A stretch of 48,718 nucleotides of DNA from DASUXY01 sp036377675 (GCA_036377675.1 DASUXY010000036.1:1-48718); one strand, 5' to 3'; counted from the first letter of the stretch, positions 34,416-42,453 are shown. Numbers and translations are program-made. The notes: generated by a model from the letters alone, not told the origin.

Positions 34416-34424
34416 TCCCCCTGT
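34416..34424. repeat. Candidate attR core TCCCCCTGT
   Basis: Identical to 30645-30653. It abuts the terminator at 34426-34455, which probably belonged to pgi before insertion. Confidence 0.5.
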
Positions 34425-34425
34425 G

Positions 34426-34455
34426 AGCAAGGCGCACAGCGCTTTGCTTTTTTTT
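34426..34455 (+). terminator. Terminator after the integrase, probably the original pgi terminator
   Basis: AGCAAGGCGC (34426-34435) and GCGCTTTGCT (34439-34448) pair with one G-U around a 3-base loop and end in T8. It starts two bases after the right att core. Confidence 0.9.
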
Positions 34456-34588
34456 GTGTGTTCATCTAATCATCACAACGAATTCTACTTTTGTGCGAGC
34501 AACTCATTTTATATGAAACGATGAAAACATGGCACATCACCTACCATACGTTATACTATTAGTAATTGAAATCCGAGGGGGACTTATT

Positions 34589-35764
34589 ATGGAGAAATTT
34601 AACATTGTTCATCGACGTAAAAACACTCGATCGTTAAAATGGGATTCATTGCAAGCGGTTTTTTCAACAGAAGACGTGTTGCCGATGTGGGTAGCGGATA
34701 TGGATTTTAAAGCACCAGAAGCAGTAAATGATGCATTACTAGAACGAGTTAAACACGGAATTTACGGTTATACGGTCATTGATGATCCTATAAAAGACTC
34801 GATTGTCAACTGGGCTAGTAAACGGTACAATTGGGACATTGCCCCTGAGTGGTTGACATTTAGCTCAGGAGTAGTTACTAGTTTACATGCTGCTGTCCAA
34901 GCCTTTACGAATCGCGGTGATCGCATTCTTATTCAAACACCTGTGTACCCTCCATTTTATCAAGTCATTCAACGTCACAATCGCAAAATCGTTAAAAACT
35001 CGCTTATTCAAACCGATAACGGATACCGAATTAACTTTAATGACTTTGAACAAAAGTTAACAACAGGTGTAAAAGCATTTATTTTATGTTCGCCGCATAA
35101 CCCTGGAGGACGTGTATGGACACGCAATGAATTGGAAGAAATGGCGAGACTATGTATGAAACATAATGTATTGATCATTTCTGATGAAATACATGCTGAT
35201 ATTGTTTTTCCAGGACACCAACACATTCCAATCGCTTCCCTTTCACAAGAAGTCTCACACCATACCGTTACTTGTATGTCACCAACAAAAACATTTAATT
35301 TAGCTGGCTTACAAGTGTCTTACGTTGTAACAGAAAACAATAGCTTACGAAATCATTTAAATAATCAGTTTCAAAAGCAAGGCGATACGATGCTGAATAC
35401 GATGGGAATTACAGCATTGGAAGCGGCTTACAATTATGGTGACAAGTGGGTCAACAACATAGTGGCACTGCTACATGAACATCAGCAATATGTAACAAAA
35501 ACGCTCGAAAAATATACAAACTTAAAAGTTATGCCTATCGAAGGTACTTATTTACTTTGGATTGATTGTAGCGCACTGCAAATGGATCATAAAGATTTAG
35601 AACGCTTCATGATTGAACAAGCAAAAGTCGGCTTGAATTCGGGCTACTCTTATGGAGAAGAAGGAAAATCATTTATGCGGATGAATATCGCTTGTCCGAA
35701 AGCAACATTAGAAGAAGGTGTTAAGCGAATCGTTCAAGCTGTGAAAAACTTATCCCGTATATAA
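34589..35764 (+). CDS. patB: PatB/MalY-type PLP C-S lyase (cystathionine beta-lyase)
   Basis: Fold-type I aminotransferase-like enzyme of 391 residues that cleaves cystathionine or related thioethers, releasing homocysteine or thiols, pyruvate and ammonia. The start MEKFNIVHRRKNTRSLKWDS is followed by LPMWVADMDF, both typical of MalY/PatB. The PLP lysine is in SPTKTFNLAG and the PLP phosphate-binding Arg in MRMNIACP. GAGGGGG precedes the ATG at 34589. In B. subtilis patB lies in the yug region near yugI, so pgi and patB were probably neighbours before the insertion. Confidence 0.93.
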   Translation: MEKFNIVHRRKNTRSLKWDSLQAVFSTEDVLPMWVADMDFKAPEAVNDALLERVKHGIYGYTVIDDPIKDSIVNWASKRYNWDIAPEWLTFSSGVVTSLHAAVQAFTNRGDRILIQTPVYPPFYQVIQRHNRKIVKNSLIQTDNGYRINFNDFEQKLTTGVKAFILCSPHNPGGRVWTRNELEEMARLCMKHNVLIISDEIHADIVFPGHQHIPIASLSQEVSHHTVTCMSPTKTFNLAGLQVSYVVTENNSLRNHLNNQFQKQGDTMLNTMGITALEAAYNYGDKWVNNIVALLHEHQQYVTKTLEKYTNLKVMPIEGTYLLWIDCSALQMDHKDLERFMIEQAKVGLNSGYSYGEEGKSFMRMNIACPKATLEEGVKRIVQAVKNLSRI

Positions 35765-35782
35765 AGTTACAAGTTGATCACA

Positions 35783-35813
35783 CAATCGCAAGTATAAACT
35801 TGCGATTGTTTAT
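35783..35813. terminator. Bidirectional terminator between patB and sodC
   Basis: CAATCGCAAGT (35783-35793) and ACTTGCGATTG (35798-35808) form a perfect 11-bp stem with a 4-base loop followed by TTTATTT, between convergent genes. Confidence 0.88.
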
Positions 35814-36395
35814 TTACGGTTCCTCTTCATCTTCTTCACCAGATTGAGTAGGATCTGTTGGAGATTGATCGGTAGAGCTCCGTGATTCGTCTCTTTTAAT
35901 TTCCCCACAAACAATTCTTGGTCCTGACTCACCACCTGGCTGACTAATCCCATCATCTGTCTCCTCACTAATTATGAGGGAAGTACCCTCACCTCCCAAT
36001 AACGAAAACTTATCTTCTAATAAGGTTGCATTATTAGCTATTATTTCTGCTTCCACCCTTCCAGAGGAATCGGCCTCAACATTCGGCAAATCTCCTAAAT
36101 GAGGACCCTCAGGATGCATTAAACCGTGTTTCTTCCCTTCTGGGTTGAAGTGATTACCAGCAGTTTTAAAGTCTGGGCCTTCACACGTACTATATTCATG
36201 GATATGAATCCCATGAAAGCCTGGACGTAATCCTTCGATCTCCAACTTTATTTGGACTCCATCTGGTTGCTCTGATAAAGAGGCGGTCCCTACCATATCA
36301 CCTGAACCATTGTACATTTCAATCGTAATTACCCCTGGACTACCAAATTGACAGGCAGACAGCAAGACAAGAAGAATGATGATAAAAAAACGCAT
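35814..36395 (-). CDS. Cu/Zn superoxide dismutase-like lipoprotein (YojM type)
   Basis: 193 residues. A lipobox LSAC near residue 15 predicts membrane anchoring outside the cell. The SOD fold is clear: GFHGIHIHEYSTC (two Cu ligands and the disulfide Cys), AGNHFNPEGKKHG (bridging His and a Zn His), GPHLGDLPN (Zn His and Asp) and GPRIVCGEI (second Cys). The fourth copper ligand, normally in LVVHA, is replaced by LIISE. The family in Bacillus is known for incomplete copper sites, so dismutase activity is doubtful. The C-terminal tail is rich in Asp/Glu/Ser. AAGGAG lies ten bases before the ATG. Confidence 0.88.
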   Translation of the reverse strand: MRFFIIILLVLLSACQFGSPGVITIEMYNGSGDMVGTASLSEQPDGVQIKLEIEGLRPGFHGIHIHEYSTCEGPDFKTAGNHFNPEGKKHGLMHPEGPHLGDLPNVEADSSGRVEAEIIANNATLLEDKFSLLGGEGTSLIISEETDDGISQPGGESGPRIVCGEIKRDESRSSTDQSPTDPTQSGEEDEEEP

Positions 36396-36482
36396 AATTT
36401 CGACAGCTCCTTAACATTTCTTCTCACTTAGTATCAACCAATTTCCAAAGGATAAACATTTACGATCAATAGACATATAAAT

Positions 36483-36509
36483 AACACCCTTTCATCGTGA
36501 AAGGATGTT
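36483..36509 (-). terminator. Hairpin after the small membrane protein gene
   Basis: CCTTTCA-TCG-TGAAAGG with outer AACA/TGTT (36483-36509). Leftward tail ATTTATAT. Weak to moderate terminator. Confidence 0.6.
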
Positions 36510-36523
36510 TAAAGTTCCCAGTC

Positions 36524-36733
36524 TTATTTAGAGGATTTATCTTCTTTTTTTAACGTATCCTCATATTCGTGTTTAAATCGTTCTTCTTCTTTCTTTGACT
36601 TATTATAAAATATATACATCGTAATAACAGCCCCGATCATGAAAATAGCTAATGTAATGACCGATGGAATGTATTCTGATTTATCTTCCGGGAAATATAG
36701 AAATTCCATAGCATACAAATAATTAAACATCAT
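36524..36733 (-). CDS. Small single-pass membrane protein, unknown
   Basis: 69 residues with one hydrophobic helix (IPSVITLAIFMIGAVITMYIF region, about 22-43) and a strongly charged cytoplasmic-looking C-terminus (KSKKEEERFKHEYEDTLKK, then KEDKSSK). AAGGA stands about nine bases before the first of two ATGs. It is isolated between sodC and kapB with its own weak terminator. I do not recognise it; a membrane-anchored coiled-coil adaptor is a guess. Confidence 0.6.
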   Translation of the reverse strand: MMFNYLYAMEFLYFPEDKSEYIPSVITLAIFMIGAVITMYIFYNKSKKEEERFKHEYEDTLKKEDKSSK

Positions 36734-36852
36734 TCATCACATCCTTCTACAACTCTAGTATAACAAATTTATGTGCAGACGAAACCGATAGGACGAAATT
36801 ATTCGCTAAACGACTATATATTTGATAAAAATATATATAGGAGGGATAAACG

Positions 36853-37245
36853 ATGCGTCAATTTCAAATAGGAGATCTCGTTCGAGCCCATTACAATTCA
36901 GGAACATATATTGGAAAAATCGTCGAAGACCGAGGGAATCGCTATTTAATCGAAGTGTTAGCAGTCGATAAACATCCGCTTCAAGGGGACTTACATAACC
37001 CAAATAAAGTTGAAGGTGTCGCTTTTCACGAACGAAAAGCTTTAGCGTACCGTGAAAAAACAAATGTTAAAAAACCAGCTGTCCACCCTTATAACGGGGA
37101 GATTCCAGACTATAGTGAGTCCTTAAAAAAAGCTGTTGAACGAGCGCGGGAAAAGTTTTCAAAAGAGGATACACCAGTGAACAAAATGTCTTTACAATGT
37201 TTGCAAAGTTTGGAGAAGCATTATTATAAAAAGATTTATGGATGA
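36853..37245 (+). CDS. kapB: Kinase-associated protein KapB
   Basis: 130 residues matching B. subtilis KapB, needed for KinB-dependent entry into the sporulation phosphorelay. The N-terminal small beta-barrel (FQIGDLVRAHYNSGTYIGKI) is followed by HPLQGDLHNPN, FHERKALAYREKTN, and YNGEIPDYSESLKKA. AGGAGG lies eight bases before the ATG. In B. subtilis kapB follows kinB in an operon; here the upstream gene is a small membrane protein on the other strand. No kinase gene is in the window. Confidence 0.93.
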   Translation: MRQFQIGDLVRAHYNSGTYIGKIVEDRGNRYLIEVLAVDKHPLQGDLHNPNKVEGVAFHERKALAYREKTNVKKPAVHPYNGEIPDYSESLKKAVERAREKFSKEDTPVNKMSLQCLQSLEKHYYKKIYG

Positions 37246-37262
37246 CTTAAAAACAAATCTAT

Positions 37263-37296
37263 ACCTGCAAGGTGCAAATAAAGTCACCTTGCAGGT
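37263..37296. terminator. Bidirectional hairpin between kapB and ptsH
   Basis: ACCTGCAAGGTG (37263-37274) and CACCTTGCAGGT (37285-37296) form a perfect 12-bp stem with a 10-base loop between convergent genes, followed by ACTTTATT. Confidence 0.75.
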
Positions 37297-37300
37297 GACT

Positions 37301-37570
37301 TTATTCCGAATCCCCTAAATGTTCTTCCATCACTTCACTAATCCCTTGAATTGCTTCATCCTCATCTTCACCATCTGCTGTAATCGTTACTTGTGCCCCT
37401 TTTGGAATTCCTAAAGACATGACACCCATAATCGATTTCAAATTAACTGATTTTTCTCGATAGGTAATTTCAATGTCTGATTTGTATTGACTTGCTTGAT
37501 GAACAAGCAACGTAGCTGGACGGGCATGAACTCCCGTATCTGCAGTTATTGTGTATGTTTTCTCTTTCAC
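37301..37570 (-). CDS. ptsH: HPr phosphocarrier protein, stand-alone gene
   Basis: 89 residues of the sugar phosphotransferase HPr family. The PEP-dependent phosphorylation site His15 is in DTGVHARPAT, and the HPr-kinase regulatory Ser46 is in LKSIMGVMSLG. With His15 present it is a true HPr rather than Crh, which has Gln there. GGAGG lies nine bases before the GTG start. There is no ptsI or EIIC gene next to it, unlike the ptsGHI operon of B. subtilis; it stands alone between kapB and deoD. Ser46 phosphorylation would also link it to CcpA control. Confidence 0.93.
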   Translation of the reverse strand: MKEKTYTITADTGVHARPATLLVHQASQYKSDIEITYREKSVNLKSIMGVMSLGIPKGAQVTITADGEDEDEAIQGISEVMEEHLGDSE

Positions 37571-37805
37571 CTTTAAATCCTCCCTTAAGTTAAGTCGTCT
37601 TTACGACAAGCTTATGTAAAAAAAACATATAATTTACAAAAAAGCGAATTAATCACATTATAGCCAATTTTAAAACCGAATGAAACAAAAAAGATGTCCG
37701 GTTACCTTTCCTATACAATTAAAAGAGTTAGTTGTGTTTATTCAGTTCTTATGATAATTTGAACGTAAGAAAAAAAAGAATAGAATATGATGTGGAGGCA
37801 AAACG

Positions 37806-38513
37806 ATGAGCGTACATATTGACGCAAAACAAGGAGAAATAGCCGATAAAATTTTATTACCTGGTGATCCGTTACGGGCAAAATACATTGCGGAAACTTA
37901 TTTTGAAGACGTATTACAGTATAACGACGTACGTGGCATGTATGGATATACAGGTACATATAAAGGAGAGCGCGTCTCTGTTCAAGGAACAGGCATGGGT
38001 GTACCTTCTATTTCCATTTATGTGAACGAGCTTATTCAGAGCTATAATGTGAAAAAACTCATTCGTGTCGGTACGTGTGGCGCTCTACAACAAGACATAA
38101 ACGTTCGTGACATTATCTTAGCACAAGGGGCTACGACAGACTCGAAACAAAACGAATTTATTTTTCAAGGGATTCATTATGCTCCGATTGCCGATTTTAA
38201 TTTATTGAAATCCGCTTATGATATAACAACGGAAAAAGGCATTAAACCACGTGTCGGTAATGTATTTACGAGTGATACATTTTACCGCGAGCGTGCGGAA
38301 GAAACGAATAAACTTCTTGCAGCGTACCGTGTACTAGCCGTCGAAATGGAAACGTCTGCCTTATACACATTAGCAGCAAAGTTCGGACGGCAAGCATTAT
38401 CCATTTTAACCGTTTCTGATCATGTCATCACGGGGGAAGAAACATCTGCAAAAGAACGACAAACATCCTTTCATGAAATGATGGAAATCGCCTTAGAAAC
38501 GGCTCTTTCCTAA
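37806..38513 (+). CDS. deoD: Purine nucleoside phosphorylase, DeoD type
   Basis: Salvage enzyme that splits purine (deoxy)nucleosides with phosphate to base and ribose 1-phosphate. The 235 residues show the hexameric PNP motifs LLPGDPLRAKYIAE, GTGMGVPSISIYVNEL, LIRVGTCGAL, and the catalytic Asp in LTVSDHVITGEET; AVEMETSALY binds the ribose. TGGAGG precedes the ATG. It is monocistronic, with the 136-bp palindromic element downstream. Confidence 0.97.
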   Translation: MSVHIDAKQGEIADKILLPGDPLRAKYIAETYFEDVLQYNDVRGMYGYTGTYKGERVSVQGTGMGVPSISIYVNELIQSYNVKKLIRVGTCGALQQDINVRDIILAQGATTDSKQNEFIFQGIHYAPIADFNLLKSAYDITTEKGIKPRVGNVFTSDTFYRERAEETNKLLAAYRVLAVEMETSALYTLAAKFGRQALSILTVSDHVITGEETSAKERQTSFHEMMEIALETALS

Positions 38514-38534
38514 CAAAAACTTATAAACATATGT

Positions 38535-38670
38535 AAAGAGGCTGGGACATAAGTTAAAAATTAGTTGATTTTAGATTAAATCATAAAAGTAGAACCGCAT
38601 GAAATCAAGGTTTTTAAATTAGATTTCATGCGGTTTATTCATTTTAACAAAGTTTTGTCACAGCCTCTTT
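38535..38670. repeat. 136-bp compound palindrome (GAGGCTGGGACA element)
   Basis: Outer arms AAAGAGGCTG (38535-38544) and CAGCCTCTTT (38661-38670), with GACA/TGTC continuing after one mismatch, enclose an inner 14-bp perfect hairpin (38593-38606 with 38622-38635, core CCGCATGAAATC). It fills the gap between convergent deoD and yuiC. Sequences like GAGGCTGGGACA at gene ends recur in many Firmicutes genomes, so it may be an interspersed palindromic element also used as a terminator. Confidence 0.7.
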
Positions 38671-38671
38671 C

Positions 38672-39358
38672 TTAACTTTTATTTATTTGTTCCCGATACA
38701 CTTGTAGCGCTTCATTTTCATTTAACTTTATTAAATGTTCTTCTGTTAATTGTCCATCACCCATTTCGATGATGTAAACATCGATCTCGCGTTTACCCCA
38801 TTGGTCATAAACATCTTCCACCGTATCATAGAACAAATCTATTTTATTTCCACGAATAGCCCCACCTTTATCAGCAACAACCCCATACCCATAATCAGGT
38901 ATATATAAAATCGTTCCAATCGGAAATACGTTTAAGTCAGCTGCGATTGTGGAATATAGATCACGCTTCACCTTCACACCTGAATAAGTAATCCCATATT
39001 GTGGATGATCCGGTGTTTTCCCTGTCGACTCTTCACCGGCTGTATATCCTGTTGCGACTACTGTTTTACTTGGATATTGTTCAAAATCAATTGCATCTTC
39101 TAACGTCTGTGGACGCTCGGTTTCTTCATTCGATAAATACGTTTGCGGTGTCTCATAACGATTCAATGTTTTCGGTTCCATCGTCACTTGTCTATATTCG
39201 GGTTGCTGTAAAACCTCAGCAGAAAATACATCCCTCGTACTCAACCAAACGAAATAATCTTTTACTGACACATTAGAAATCGACGTGATTGTCGTCAACA
39301 GCGCTCCGATAAACAAAAGTAGCATCATCGTTCTTCGAAAAACCATACTTATTCTCAA
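38672..39358 (-). CDS. yuiC: YuiC, 3D-domain (MltA/stationary-phase-survival) protein
   Basis: 228 residues. A signal-anchor helix (about 9-30) is followed by a variable extracellular linker and a C-terminal 3D domain: VVATGYTAGEESTGKT, YGITYSGVKV, and the catalytic-type DYGYGVVADKGGAIRGNKID with its Asp residues, as in lytic transglycosylase-like Sps/Rpf proteins. A cell-wall hydrolase role is likely. The TTG start at 39358 is chosen because GAGAGGTG lies six bases before it; a more upstream start has no site. Confidence 0.88.
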   Translation of the reverse strand: MRISMVFRRTMMLLLFIGALLTTITSISNVSVKDYFVWLSTRDVFSAEVLQQPEYRQVTMEPKTLNRYETPQTYLSNEETERPQTLEDAIDFEQYPSKTVVATGYTAGEESTGKTPDHPQYGITYSGVKVKRDLYSTIAADLNVFPIGTILYIPDYGYGVVADKGGAIRGNKIDLFYDTVEDVYDQWGKREIDVYIIEMGDGQLTEEHLIKLNENEALQVYREQINKS

Positions 39359-39505
39359 TGATAACACCTCTCTGGATGTCATCATGTCCAAATAAGTACT
39401 TAATTATTCATCTTTTAATGACTATTTCTCACAAAGTACTTTTTAGATTACAAACAGTATACTGTACAGCTGAAGTAGAAAAAATAATCTTTAACAAATC
39501 TTCGT

Positions 39506-39817
39506 TTAAAACATTTGATAACCGCTTTTTCGCAAATACTTAATGACATACCCTGATACAATCGTCCCGATAAAACCTGCGAATAAAATAATAAAATCTA
39601 CAACGGTAATGCCTGACAATTTCGTAAACGCAGAGGAAAATGCCACCAATGGTGATGTAAAATAATCAACGAATGATGCATCATTAATGATGAGTAAGAC
39701 GATGAATGGATAAATAAAAGCCATTAACCACGTCCGACGTAATAACATATTTAAAATAAATGCCAATCCAAAGAAAATAACAAAAAATAAAATAATGGAA
39801 ACTACTAGCTGAATCAA
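39506..39817 (-). CDS. yuiB: YuiB, small integral membrane protein
   Basis: About 103 residues with three to four hydrophobic helices (IILFFVIFFGLAFILNMLL; YPFIVLLIIND; FIILFAGFIGTIVSGYVIKY) and the conserved end LRKSGYQMF of Bacillus YuiB. The TTG at 39817 has GAGGGG eight bases upstream and is preferred to a TTG at 39823, which is two bases from it. It lies between yuiC and yumB, all leftward. The function is unknown in the family. Confidence 0.85.
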   Translation of the reverse strand: MIQLVVSIILFFVIFFGLAFILNMLLRRTWLMAFIYPFIVLLIINDASFVDYFTSPLVAFSSAFTKLSGITVVDFIILFAGFIGTIVSGYVIKYLRKSGYQMF

Positions 39818-39920
39818 CGTCAATTCCCCTCACTATGTAATCTTTTCTAGTCCACTCTATAATATAAGAATAAAACAGCAAAGACAATCAGATTGCCTTT
39901 GCCTTGGTCTTCGAGCAATG

Positions 39921-41138
39921 TTAGTAAAATAGATTAAATTTCCCTTTGCGCATTAAAAGACCGAATCCTCCTAACTTGACTAAGTATTGATTCTCAATCA
40001 TCTTTTTCGTAACAGTTGCTTTCCATCCGTATAGTTTACGATCATTTATAATCATTCCGACCGCATCGTTATGACCAAGTGAAACAACTGTCCCCCGAGT
40101 TTTCGGCTTGAATTCTCTTAACTTCTTTTGACCTCGAACGAGCCGTGTAATGTTATCGCTAATCACATTCGCTTGTTGAATCGCAAATTGAGCTGTCGAC
40201 GGATACGCTGAACCATCTCGATTCATAATTAACGCACAATCACCAATGACGAACACATCGTCTGCTTGTGGGGCTTGAAGAGATGGTTCTACTTCAACTT
40301 TTCCATTGCTCGTTGACAGTCCAGACTTTTCAACAATTGAATTTGCTCGGACACCGCCACACCAAATCGTCGTCATTGTTTGGATCGTCTGTTGCTTTCC
40401 GTCTTTTTCATAAATGACACTTTCCGGATTACATTTTTTCAAAGATGCATTCGTTATAATTTCCACACCACGTGATTCTAAAGAGTTACTAGCATACTCG
40501 ATAAGTTGAGGATCAAGATCGGGTAAAATCGATGAAGAATTTTCTAAAAGAATCATTCGGACTTTTGCTTTATTAATATCGTACTCTTCACATAACTGCG
40601 GAATACGATTCGCTAATTCTCCCATCAGCTCAATCCCTGTAAATCCTCCACCACCTACAACTATATTTAAACGCGCATCATTTTGCTCCTTCTCGTAATG
40701 ATACTTTGCAAAATTATATTGCAAATGGTTTCGTAAAAAACGCGCACTATTAAAGCTTTGCATCGTAAATGCATGTTTATCTAAACCAGGTATTTCTTTT
40801 GTTTCGGCTTCAAAACCTAGTCCGATGACTAAAATATCGTACTGCACTACACCATTTTCAAGACTCACTTCTTTTTCTTTCCAGTTAACTTCTACGACAG
40901 TATCTTGAATGAGGTTTATTTTATTTAAATCGACAACTTCCCTAATTGGAATGCGGGTAAGATCATCATGTATCGTACCAGCAGCTGCTTCATGCAACCT
41001 CGTTGTCTGATAATGATAATCATGTTTATTTACAACTGTTATTTGCGCATCATTTGGACGTAATAACTTTTGTAACTTTACAGTCGTCATCATCCCCCCA
41101 TAACCGGCTCCTAAAATAACAATCTCCGGTTTGTTCAT
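39921..41138 (-). CDS. yumB: NADH dehydrogenase-like FAD protein YumB
   Basis: Two-dinucleotide-fold flavoprotein of 405 residues in the type II NADH dehydrogenase (Ndh) family. The N-terminal FAD motif VILGAGYGGM, the second Rossmann motif VVGGGGFTGIELMGEL for NADH, and DDVFVIGDCALI near the C-terminus are visible. It should pass electrons from NADH to menaquinone at the membrane; the length fits B. subtilis YumB. It is divergent from yumC, the same neighbour as in B. subtilis. Confidence 0.92.
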   Translation of the reverse strand: MNKPEIVILGAGYGGMMTTVKLQKLLRPNDAQITVVNKHDYHYQTTRLHEAAAGTIHDDLTRIPIREVVDLNKINLIQDTVVEVNWKEKEVSLENGVVQYDILVIGLGFEAETKEIPGLDKHAFTMQSFNSARFLRNHLQYNFAKYHYEKEQNDARLNIVVGGGGFTGIELMGELANRIPQLCEEYDINKAKVRMILLENSSSILPDLDPQLIEYASNSLESRGVEIITNASLKKCNPESVIYEKDGKQQTIQTMTTIWCGGVRANSIVEKSGLSTSNGKVEVEPSLQAPQADDVFVIGDCALIMNRDGSAYPSTAQFAIQQANVISDNITRLVRGQKKLREFKPKTRGTVVSLGHNDAVGMIINDRKLYGWKATVTKKMIENQYLVKLGGFGLLMRKGKFNLFY

Positions 41139-41384
41139 CCTTTTATCACTTCCATTTTTTTAATTTCTATATGAATCGGTTCGTTCAATTTAAATAAGGA
41201 CACACAATGGCTAATTTTAATTTATGTTAATAGTAGTCCTTTTAACTATACTTTTCAACCTTGATGGACAATTCATTCACCTTTTTATGTTTATTTCGTC
41301 TTTCATGTGCAAGAATACACACAATCGGGTCATTTATGATACGATAGTATTGGCTTGCAATTTGAGAAAATGGAGGTAATTACT

Positions 41385-42371
41385 TTGTCTAACAAAGTTT
41401 ATGATATTACAGTAATTGGAGCAGGTCCAGCAGGTTTATTCACCGCTTTTTATGGGGGAATGCGCCAAGCAAGCGTTAAAATAATCGAAAGCTTGCCTCA
41501 TACAGGCGGACAATTGACAGCTCTTTATCCGGAGAAGTATATATACGATGTTGCTGGCTTTCCGAAGATTCGTGCACAGCAACTCATCGACAACTTAGAA
41601 GAACAATTAAAACTATTTGATCCGACCGTCGTTTTAGGACAAGCTGTTACAAATGTGGAGCGTTTAGAGGACAAGACGTTTAAGTTAACTTCCGATACGG
41701 GTGATGTTCACTATTCCAAAACAATCATCATTACAGCGGGGAACGGTGCTTTCGAACCACGTCGTCTAAACATTGAATCATGCAGTCAATATGAAGGGAA
41801 TAATTTACATTACTTCGTGAAAGATATGAATCAATTTAAAGATCAAAAGGTCGTTTTATTAGGTGGCGGAGATTCTGCCGTTGACTGGGCGCTCATGCTT
41901 GAGCCGATTGCAGAAAAAGTGACACTCGTTCACCGACGTGACAAGTTTAGAGCACATGAACATAGTGTCGAACAGCTTCAATCATCAAGTGTTGAAATAT
42001 TAACCCCATACGTGGCAAAAGATATCGTAGGAAATGATAAAATTGAAAAATTAATCATTCAAGAAACGAAAGGCGATCAAACGATTGAACTCGAAGTCGA
42101 CTCTCTCTTATGCAATTATGGATTCGTTTCCCGATTAGGCCCTATTAAAGAGTGGGGGTTAGAAATTGATAAAAATAGTATTGTTGTTAATTCAAAAATG
42201 GAAACGAATATTCCGGGAATTTATGCAGCAGGTGACATTAACACCTATCCTGGAAAAGTGAAGTTAATTGCAACAGGATTTGGAGATGGACCGATTGCGG
42301 TAAACAATGCGATGCAATATTTAGATCCGAAAGCACGAATTCAACCGAGACACTCTACGAGCATGTTTTAA
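41385..42371 (+). CDS. yumC: Ferredoxin/flavodoxin-NADP+ reductase YumC
   Basis: Thioredoxin-reductase-like FNR of 328 residues. The FAD motif ITVIGAGPAGLFTAFYGG, NADPH motif LLGGGDSAVDWAL followed by HRRDKFRAH, and the C-terminal GIYAAGDINTYPGKVKLIATG are visible. The CxxC of thioredoxin reductase is absent, as expected for this FNR class. The TTG start at 41385 has GGAGG eight bases upstream; an earlier in-frame start at 41355 would put the ribosome binding site inside the gene. It supplies reduced ferredoxin or flavodoxin. Confidence 0.94.
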   Translation: MSNKVYDITVIGAGPAGLFTAFYGGMRQASVKIIESLPHTGGQLTALYPEKYIYDVAGFPKIRAQQLIDNLEEQLKLFDPTVVLGQAVTNVERLEDKTFKLTSDTGDVHYSKTIIITAGNGAFEPRRLNIESCSQYEGNNLHYFVKDMNQFKDQKVVLLGGGDSAVDWALMLEPIAEKVTLVHRRDKFRAHEHSVEQLQSSSVEILTPYVAKDIVGNDKIEKLIIQETKGDQTIELEVDSLLCNYGFVSRLGPIKEWGLEIDKNSIVVNSKMETNIPGIYAAGDINTYPGKVKLIATGFGDGPIAVNNAMQYLDPKARIQPRHSTSMF

Positions 42372-42414
42372 GGAGAAACCCTTCCGTTTTCTTCACTTGA
42401 CATCTTATGAGGAA

Positions 42415-42453
42415 GATAAAAGCCTTGAAAGAAAGTGGTAAAGGCTTTTTATC
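42415..42453 (+). terminator. Terminator of yumC
   Basis: GATAAAAGCCTT (42415-42426) and AAGGCTTTTTATC (42441-42453) pair around a 14-base loop, with T5 inside the second arm. Confidence 0.7.

Larger units (their letters stand above)
30645..34424. mobile_element. Small integrative element between pgi and patB
   Basis: About 3.8 kb bounded by the direct repeat TCCCCCTGT (30645-30653 and 34416-34424), with a full-length tyrosine integrase at the right end. AATCTGTGGCA occurs near both ends (30766-30776 and 34342-34352), and TGTGGC occurs as a pair at each end, as expected for integrase arm sites in attL and attR. Cargo is a ParB-like fragment, small unknown genes, palindromic repeat units and a degraded protease gene. 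No replication, conjugation, capsid or packaging genes are present, so it is a remnant or a satellite-like minimal element. The boundaries are inferred from repeats; the core is short. Confidence 0.7.

Noticed and set aside
34333..34524. 63-codon frame overlapping the integrase end
   Set aside because: Runs through the att core and a terminator with its T run, has no ribosome binding site and low-complexity residues.
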